Of a stretch of DNA of 28,612 nt, positions 22,965-28,612 are shown piece after piece. How positions within the stretch are numbered: the first letter of the stretch is position 1; every line of letters begins with the position of its first letter. Below the pieces are notes generated by a model that ran no database searches, was not told where the DNA came from, and was given only the letters and a program-made list of their open reading frames with translations. Origin of the DNA: a virus; IMG/VR virus record IMGVR_UViG_3300043411_002578, positions 1 through 28,612 of that record; one strand, written 5' to 3'. A program made the translations under genes and the position numbers.

Positions 22965-24135
22965 TAATTAGTTTATTAGCAATAAAACAAAGGTTTTTAC
23001 TAACTTCTTTATCTATTGATTCCATTTCTTCAGAAGCAGTAATTATTTTATCAACCATTTCTTCTTTAGATAATTTTTGCATCAATATGGAAGATATTAG
23101 TTCTTCTGCAATTCTTACCTTATCTTTACCTTTTAAAATACTTTCTACTGGATCTACAGGCTTATCTTCAGTTACAGGAATATCCTGATTGACCATTTTG
23201 CTTATTTCTTTTAATGGTTTATGTCTTTTAATTTCAATTTTTTCTGTTTCTGGTAGATTTATTTTTTTTGCTGCTTCTTGTAAGGCTTTAATATCATCAG
23301 AAGATAAGTTTTGTTGAACTTCTTCTTTGTTTTCTGGTAAAGTTTCAACTTCTTCAACTTCCTTAGGTTCTTTTACCTTAGATTCTTCTGATTTTGGTTC
23401 TTCAAGAGTAACTTCTGGTTCTTGATAATCAGGTAAAATTTCTTTTTGATTAATTGGTTGTTGTGCTTGTTGTTTTTCTTGAATTTGATCAACTAAACTT
23501 CTTAAATATTTATTATAAACATTACCAAAATGATATTGAAAGTTTTTTTGAATGTTATTAATTTTATTAGCTTCTGCAATATATCTGCCGATTTCACCAC
23601 TAATTCTAGCATCTGACATTTGTTTTAATACAGTCTCAGCTTGATAAACAGTTTTTTCAGCCAAATTAATAATACCTCTTAATACAGCATTTCTTTCTTT
23701 TAGAAATGCTTTATTAGAAAGTTTTGAGTAAAAGAATTTTCTTTTTAAATCATCAATTATTCCCGCCTCTTTAGCCCATAATTTTGCAGAACCTCTATCT
23801 TTTTCGAATTGAGTGATGGAGTCTTGAGCAATATCTTTAACTTTATTGGTCTCAAAAGAAACTGCAAGCAATTTATTATTTAAATTGGTTAACAAAACAG
23901 CCAAGTCAACTAATTGACCTTGGTCTAAAGCTTTCCGCATTGCTTTAACAATTTTTTCTAAATCTTTAGTCCAAGAAAAAATCTTATCATCAACTTCTCT
24001 TAGAAGTTCCATTTTTTCTTTATATTCTGGCATAAGTTCTTCGCCAAAAAACCTAACCCAACTTCTTGGATCAATCTTTTGTCTTAGCCAAGTTGAAGTT
24101 GATGCACCTAAAACAATAAATGAATTATCAGACAT
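22957..24135 (-). CDS. Coiled-coil virion-cluster protein
   Basis: A 392-aa protein of unknown function. Residues ~35-220 are long helices (YKEKMELLREVDDKIFSWTK; LAVLLTNLNNKLLAVSFETN). Residues ~225-275 form a Glu/Pro/Lys-rich low-complexity linker (EPEVTLEEPKSEESKVKEPK). The C-terminus is a helical domain (RIAEELISSILMQKLSKEEM) that resembles the hairpin module of other genes here. AGGA lies before the ATG. It directly follows the portal gene, so a portal-, neck- or scaffold-associated role is plausible. Confidence 0.5.
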   Translation of the reverse strand: MSDNSFIVLGASTSTWLRQKIDPRSWVRFFGEELMPEYKEKMELLREVDDKIFSWTKDLEKIVKAMRKALDQGQLVDLAVLLTNLNNKLLAVSFETNKVKDIAQDSITQFEKDRGSAKLWAKEAGIIDDLKRKFFYSKLSNKAFLKERNAVLRGIINLAEKTVYQAETVLKQMSDARISGEIGRYIAEANKINNIQKNFQYHFGNVYNKYLRSLVDQIQEKQQAQQPINQKEILPDYQEPEVTLEEPKSEESKVKEPKEVEEVETLPENKEEVQQNLSSDDIKALQEAAKKINLPETEKIEIKRHKPLKEISKMVNQDIPVTEDKPVDPVESILKGKDKVRIAEELISSILMQKLSKEEMVDKIITASEEMESIDKEVSKNLCFIANKLINE

Positions 24136-24178
24136 TAATTATCCTTTTGTCAATATTTATATCTTTTTAATGCTAGCT

Positions 24179-25855
24179 TTATTGCTGTCCTGGCACTGGA
24201 GCTTCAGTTTCTGCACCAGCCACTGGTGTAGTATAAGGAGATTCTCCTTCTAATAACTTAGTTGGTACTTCTGGAATTTCAGAATTTTCATTTAAAGTTC
24301 TTAGTTCAGCTAAAGGCATTTGTTCAAGAGATAGCTTCTCCTTAGCTCTAATTGCTTCCCAAATGTCTTCTTCACGCATCTTTCTCTTCTCTTCTTCCCA
24401 ATCCATACCCATACTTCTAAATAAAGTTTGAAAAGAAGCACGTTTGGCATCTGGAGCTGTAATTTGAATAAGATTTGAAATATGGTCACCCATATCAAAC
24501 ATGCTCATATAATTCCAATCTATTTCTGGAACTATTAATTTGTTTTGCCCATCAACCTTTTCATAAAATTCATTAATTTCAGCAATAGGAGCAAATATTT
24601 TGCGTTTTAACCAGATTGACAACATGGTTCTAAACTGCATGTATCTTGTTCTTAATACGTCAAGAACAATGCCGCCATTGGCGTAAGTCGTATCTCCACC
24701 ACCTTCCATTAATACAGAAGGAATCATTAAAGCTATATATATTTCTTTAATTAATTGAGTTATGTCTCCGGAAATATCATAAATTCCCTGACCAGCCCCA
24801 ATACGTTCAATGGCTAAATCTTGATGGGAAAATATTTTAAAATTACGATCTTGTTCAGCTTGTTCAAAAATATCTCTTACTTGTTCAACATCTTCGGGAC
24901 GTGGCTTGTACTCTGCAGAACCAATCTTAACATGAGTGATAGGATTAACGAAACTGCTTGCTTGTGTATATTTGGCTTCTCTAAATGTATCAAATAACAT
25001 TAAAGCTTTAAAAGCAGGAACAGGAAGACCAGTCCCTCTTGTTTCATATGGAGAAATTCTTCTAGCTAAATGAGAACAGTTTAAATTGCTTAATGGAATG
25101 TTTTCATCTCTTCTAACTTTTTCAACAATTGCTTTATCAAGTTGATTTCTTTGAGCAATATCAGAAGGAGAATTTCCTTTGCATATTCTTTTTAAATTCT
25201 CATCAGGTCTTAGATAAATTAAAGGTTCATTATTAACAACTGATTGTTTAATGATAATATAATCTGGATTTTGAATATTTATCTGTGCCCACTTTCCCGT
25301 ACTTTCATTTAATTCAGCATAAGTAATGGATTCGCCTAAAAGCCAGAATTCTTGAGCTAATTGAACAATAACATTCATCAAGTCCAATTCTTCAATCATT
25401 TCAGCAAAAAAAGTTTCTACTTTTTTATTTTTACATTTAATATTTAATTTTGCAATAGGATAAGTAGCATGTAAAGAAATAGCGTTAAATACAAATGGAT
25501 TTAAAACATAAAACGCTCTACACCAAGCATTAATCGTTGCTCTATCTCTTGGAAGGTTTAAATTAGAATACATCCATAAAGGAGAGTAAACTTCTCCCAT
25601 TTGTCTAACAGTTCCTCCTGCACCTGCCCAATTTGCTCCATCAGATGACGATGCAATTTTTTTCATACCTCGAGCTACTGCAGTGAGATAATTAAGCTCT
25701 CGATCGGCATCAGAGCCAGGATATAAACCATTAGGGATGTCTTTTTCTAGCATGGCTCGTCTTTGGAGACTAACACCAGAAATAGTTTTTTGATTTATCG
25801 AATTGCTATTGTAATCTTGAAACGGTTTATATTTACCAATCTTAAATTGTTCCAT
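24179..25855 (-). CDS. Portal protein
   Basis: A 558-aa protein in the size range of T4 gp20-type portals. Typical features: a long N-terminal region leading to PLWMYSNLNLPRDRATINAW, the wing segment NPFVFNAISLHATYPIAKL, a stem/clip region (FWLLGESITYAELNESTGKW; INIQNPDYIIIKQ), GTGLPVPAFKALMLFDTFRE, and the crown-side helix ISGDITQLIKEIYIALMIPS with VLMEGGGDTTYANGG, a segment shared by many portal proteins. The portal forms the 12-fold ring through which DNA is packaged and ejected. The gene heads the leftward structural block. AAAGG lies 9 nt before the ATG and the divergent control region lies just upstream. Confidence 0.85.
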   Translation of the reverse strand: MEQFKIGKYKPFQDYNSNSINQKTISGVSLQRRAMLEKDIPNGLYPGSDADRELNYLTAVARGMKKIASSSDGANWAGAGGTVRQMGEVYSPLWMYSNLNLPRDRATINAWCRAFYVLNPFVFNAISLHATYPIAKLNIKCKNKKVETFFAEMIEELDLMNVIVQLAQEFWLLGESITYAELNESTGKWAQINIQNPDYIIIKQSVVNNEPLIYLRPDENLKRICKGNSPSDIAQRNQLDKAIVEKVRRDENIPLSNLNCSHLARRISPYETRGTGLPVPAFKALMLFDTFREAKYTQASSFVNPITHVKIGSAEYKPRPEDVEQVRDIFEQAEQDRNFKIFSHQDLAIERIGAGQGIYDISGDITQLIKEIYIALMIPSVLMEGGGDTTYANGGIVLDVLRTRYMQFRTMLSIWLKRKIFAPIAEINEFYEKVDGQNKLIVPEIDWNYMSMFDMGDHISNLIQITAPDAKRASFQTLFRSMGMDWEEEKRKMREEDIWEAIRAKEKLSLEQMPLAELRTLNENSEIPEVPTKLLEGESPYTTPVAGAETEAPVPGQQ

Positions 25856-25888
25856 TAGATTGTGCCTTTATAATATTTAAACATACTC

Positions 25889-25902
25889 TTAGATATATCT
25901 AA
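25889..25902. promoter_or_regulatory. 14-bp perfect palindrome between divergent transcription units
   Basis: TTAGATATATCTAA lies between the portal gene (leftward) and the PhoH block (rightward). TATAAT-like strings flank it (25869-25880 on either strand). A dimeric repressor or activator could bind here and switch between the two directions. A chance palindrome in AT-rich DNA is possible. Confidence 0.35.
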
Positions 25903-25917
25903 TTTTTAGAAGGAGGC

Positions 25918-25986
25918 ATGCCCAAAAACAAAAAAATAATGAAATTAAATACAAATTTAGCCCAAAACTTAAAAAAAAGAGTGTAA
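25918..25986 (+). CDS. Possible 22-aa leader peptide before phoH
   Basis: A short frame MPKNKKIMKLNTNLAQNLKK-RV with the strongest ribosome site of the region, GAAGGAGG, though only 1 nt before the ATG. Its stop lies 6 nt before the phoH ATG, whose own ribosome site is weak, so translation of phoH may depend on it. The spacing makes initiation at this ATG doubtful; the AAGGAGG might also serve the ATG at 25939. Confidence 0.35.
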   Translation: MPKNKKIMKLNTNLAQNLKKRV

Positions 25987-25992
25987 AAATAA

Positions 25993-27315
25993 ATGAAAAA
26001 AACTTATATTTTAGATACTTCCGTTCTTGTTGATAATCCAAAAATTCTAGAAAACTTGCCAAATAGTGAAATTATTCTTCCAATTAATGTAATCGAAGAA
26101 CTTGATAAATTAAAAAAATTCAAAGATGAAGTTGGTAAAAACGCCAGATTAGCAGTAAGAAAATTAGATCAATTATCTCAAGACAAAGATTTAAACGCAG
26201 GAATTCAATTAAAAAACAAATCAATTATTAAAGTAGAATCAAGTTTTGATAAATCTTATCTTGGAGAAGATGAAAGCTATAATGATAATAAAATTCTAGC
26301 TTGCGTTCTTGGTTTGTCAAAAACTAACGAAAACGTAATATTATTAACTAAAGATTTAAACTTAAGAATTCGTGCTCGTTCCCTTGGCTTAAAATCAGAA
26401 GATTTGAAGCTTAATAAAGAACATCTTTCAGAATTTTATTCTGGATTTCAAGTTGTTGAAAATCCAAAAGCTTATCAATGTTTAATGGAAGTTGGTAATT
26501 TCTCATTAAAGAAGTTTAAAATCAAAGCATTTCCTAATGAGAACATCTTATTTAAAGACGATGCTGGTAATGAATTGTGTCTAGCTAGAGTAACTTCTGA
26601 TGGTACACAAGGAAAATTAGTTAAACAATTTAGTAATTGGGGAATTACTCCAAAAAATAATGCTCAAACACTTGCTATGGATATGATTAATGATCCTAAC
26701 ATTTCGCTAGTTTCATTAATGGGTATTGCTGGTTCTGGTAAAACATTAATATCTCTTGCTTCATGTTTAGAATTAGTATTAAACAAAAGAAAATATGATA
26801 AATTAATAATTTATCGTCCAATTGAAACGGTAGGTAAAGATTTAGGATTTTTACCTGGAACATTAGAAGAAAAAATGGATCCTTTATTCTCTGCTATTTA
26901 TGATAGCTTTGAAATTCTATTTAGCTTTGGAGATAAACAAAAATCTAAAAGTAATAGAAAAGATATTACCTGGAAAGAGGAATTAGATGTTTATATTAAA
27001 AAGGGCTTAATTGAACTAAGCGTCATCTCATATGCTCGTGGTCGTTCAATTCCCAACGCATTGATATTAATTGATGAAGCTCAAAATATGAATAGACATT
27101 CTATTTTAACTTTGTTAACTCGTCTTTCAGAAGGTTCTAAAGCAATTTTGGTTGGTGATATTGATCAAATTGATACTAAAGACCTTGATGCAGGAAATAA
27201 TGCACTTGTTGACGTCGTTGAATCATTTAAAGATTCAACATTAGCAGGACATATTAACCTAACAGAAGGTTTACGTTCACCACTTGCCAATGAGGCTATT
27301 GTTCGCCTGGGTTGA
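25993..27315 (+). CDS. phoH: PIN-PhoH protein (nuclease plus ATPase)
   Basis: A 440-aa protein. Residues 1-~130 are a PIN nuclease domain: YILDTSVLVDNP at the start, INVIEELDKLKK, then DNKILACVLGL and VILLTKDLNLRIRAR, supplying the usual acidic residues. Residues ~225-440 are the PhoH ATPase with Walker A GIAGSGKT (244-251), Walker B LILIDEAQNM (Asp361, Glu362), LVGDIDQID and a C-terminal TEGLRSP. PIN-PhoH proteins are thought to be RNA helicase-nucleases acting in RNA turnover. PhoH proteins are common in phages. It is followed after 12 nt by thymidylate synthase on the same strand. Full length and intact. Confidence 0.93.
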   Translation: MKKTYILDTSVLVDNPKILENLPNSEIILPINVIEELDKLKKFKDEVGKNARLAVRKLDQLSQDKDLNAGIQLKNKSIIKVESSFDKSYLGEDESYNDNKILACVLGLSKTNENVILLTKDLNLRIRARSLGLKSEDLKLNKEHLSEFYSGFQVVENPKAYQCLMEVGNFSLKKFKIKAFPNENILFKDDAGNELCLARVTSDGTQGKLVKQFSNWGITPKNNAQTLAMDMINDPNISLVSLMGIAGSGKTLISLASCLELVLNKRKYDKLIIYRPIETVGKDLGFLPGTLEEKMDPLFSAIYDSFEILFSFGDKQKSKSNRKDITWKEELDVYIKKGLIELSVISYARGRSIPNALILIDEAQNMNRHSILTLLTRLSEGSKAILVGDIDQIDTKDLDAGNNALVDVVESFKDSTLAGHINLTEGLRSPLANEAIVRLG

Positions 27316-27327
27316 TATAGCTCTGGC

Positions 27328-28188
27328 ATGACAAATCAAGACGAGAAACAATATCTAAATCTTTTACAAAAAATTCTAAATGAAGGTGGTCTTAAACAAG
27401 ATCGCACTGGAGTGGGTACTAAAAGTTTATTTGGTACCCATTTATCATTTTCATTACAAAACAATACACTTCCCCTGTTAACAACAAAGAAAATGTATAC
27501 AAAAGGTATACTAGCGGAGCTTTTGTTTTTCTTGCGGGGTGAAACCAACACTAAAAAACTAGAAGAACAAGGTGTAAATATTTGGAAAGGCAATACTTCT
27601 CGTGAATTTTTAGACAAAATAGGATTAAATCACGAACCTGAAGGATCTTTAGGAAAAGGTTATGGTTTTCAATGGAGAAATTGGGGCGGCACAACAGATA
27701 CTAAAGGTATTGATCAAATTAGTAATTTAATAAATACATTAAAAAATAATCCAAACGATAGAAGAATGATGGTATCAGCTTGGAATGTTTCTCAATTATC
27801 AGAAATGGCACTGCCACCATGTCATTATACATTTCAATGTTATGTAGAAGATGGTAAACTATCTTTAATGTGGCATCAAAGATCTGTTGATTCTTTTCTA
27901 GGACTTCCTTTTAATATTGCTAGCTATGGAATGTTAGCTCATATTTTAGCAAAAACCTGTAATCTACAGGCAGACAGATTAATATTTACAGGTGGTGATA
28001 CTCATATTTATCTAAATCATCAAGAACAAGTTAAAACTCAAATTAATAGAGAACCATTTAACTTTCCTAATTTAAAAATAAATAAAAGTTTATCTTCTAT
28101 TGAAGATATTGAAGAATTGGAATTACATGATTTTGAATTATTAGAATATCAGTCTCACCCTGGTATTAAAGCAGAAATGGCAATTTAA
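27328..28188 (+). CDS. thyA: Thymidylate synthase (ThyA)
   Basis: A 286-aa enzyme of usual ThyA length. It makes dTMP from dUMP with methylene-tetrahydrofolate. All hallmarks are present: DRTGVGTKSLFG near the start, LLTTKKMYTKGILAELLFFL, GYGFQWRNWGG, NDRRMMVSAWN, the catalytic Cys165 in ALPPCHY, RSVDSFLGLPFNIASYG, and GDTHIYLNH. Phages carry it to raise thymidine supply during replication, in keeping with this AT-rich genome. It follows phoH after 12 nt with no clear ribosome site of its own. Its end overlaps the convergent gene by 4 bp. Confidence 0.97.
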   Translation: MTNQDEKQYLNLLQKILNEGGLKQDRTGVGTKSLFGTHLSFSLQNNTLPLLTTKKMYTKGILAELLFFLRGETNTKKLEEQGVNIWKGNTSREFLDKIGLNHEPEGSLGKGYGFQWRNWGGTTDTKGIDQISNLINTLKNNPNDRRMMVSAWNVSQLSEMALPPCHYTFQCYVEDGKLSLMWHQRSVDSFLGLPFNIASYGMLAHILAKTCNLQADRLIFTGGDTHIYLNHQEQVKTQINREPFNFPNLKINKSLSSIEDIEELELHDFELLEYQSHPGIKAEMAI

Positions 28189-28612
28189 ATATTTCTCTTG
28201 CAATAACCTAATTCTATTCCAAGTTTTCTATTTTTACCAAGTTCGTCCTTATTATCTTCATCTTTTACTTTAAAGAAGTTGGAAGACAAGGCTAAGCTGC
28301 CAACATAAGCATAAGTTAAACTCATAAGACCATCATTAGGAATACTGCCTTTCACATATCTTGTAATTTGTTCACCCGAGACGTCATATGTTACCTTAAC
28401 TTCCATGCTAGCGCAGTGTTCCACTAACCAACTAATCTTTTCAAAATCTTTTTCATGGTAAGGAAATTTAATATTGCCACCTTTTAATAATTCAAAGACT
28501 TGTTCTAAAACATAGTCTTTTTCAAATTGTAAAGTATTTACATAATCTTCTTCAGTCACTCTAAATTTACCAGTAATTTTACTTAATCCAGAAATTACTA
28601 AATATTTTTGAC
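28185..28612 (-). CDS. Protein of unknown function, 5' end beyond the window
   Basis: A GTG at 28559 would give 124 aa, but the frame stays open and coding-like to the window edge (QKYLVISGLSKITGKFRVTE before the DYVNTLQF part), so the true start is probably outside the window. The visible part is alpha/beta with an acidic C-terminus (NFFKVKDEDNKDELGKNRKL). No family is recognised. It converges on thyA with a 4-bp overlap of their ends and no visible terminator between. Confidence 0.6.
   Translation of the reverse strand, partial: QKYLVISGLSKITGKFRVTEEDYVNTLQFEKDYVLEQVFELLKGGNIKFPYHEKDFEKISWLVEHCASMEVKVTYDVSGEQITRYVKGSIPNDGLMSLTYAYVGSLALSSNFFKVKDEDNKDELGKNRKLGIELGYCKRNI

Overview
The window looks like part of a large, AT-rich tailed-phage (Caudoviricetes) genome. 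A long leftward block of head and virion genes (about 25.9 kb down to 3.5 kb) carries a portal, a prohead protease fused to a scaffold, a decoration-like protein and a major capsid protein. Most genes abut or overlap (TAATG, ATGA or GTGA junctions) and many have AAGGA-type ribosome sites. No ribosomal, tRNA or host housekeeping gene was seen. The hypercompact type V CRISPR system at the left edge is of a kind known from huge phages, so a huge (jumbo) phage is the best guess, but genome size cannot be judged from 28.6 kb.

Left region (1-3443, + strand): the 3' end of a Cas12j/CasPhi-like nuclease gene is cut by the window edge. A five-repeat CRISPR array follows (36-nt repeats, mostly 35-37-nt GC-rich spacers). 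The last repeat runs straight into a 5'-truncated DNA methyltransferase gene whose first ATG lies inside the repeat. Overlapping it by 4 nt is a 661-aa fusion of tandem helix-turn-helix motifs, a LAGLIDADG homing endonuclease and a second, paralogous SPPY methyltransferase. A bidirectional terminator separates this block from the capsid genes.

Structural block (3474-25855, - strand), in order of transcription: portal; a coiled-coil protein; a virion protein with a GH73-like muralytic domain; two small proteins; a dual-specificity-type phosphatase; an unknown helical protein; a 47-aa protein; the protease-scaffold (1125 aa, with an internal ribosome site and start that would yield a separate scaffold); a strong terminator; a run of small acidic or helical proteins sharing one helical-hairpin motif; two beta-rich proteins; a giant 1122-aa protein with a peptidoglycan-binding-like segment; two proteins with hydrophobic segments; a peptidoglycan-binding-like protein; the decoration-like protein; and the major capsid protein. 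The last two have long leaders with hairpins and probably their own promoters.

Right region (25918-28612): a divergent control region with a 14-bp palindrome and a possible 22-aa leader ORF, then PIN-PhoH and thymidylate synthase (nucleotide and RNA metabolism), then a convergent gene running off the window.

The points most worth following are the CasPhi-like locus and its junction with the methyltransferase, the LAGLIDADG-methyltransferase fusion, the protease-scaffold gene with its internal start, and the helical module shared by at least six virion-cluster proteins.
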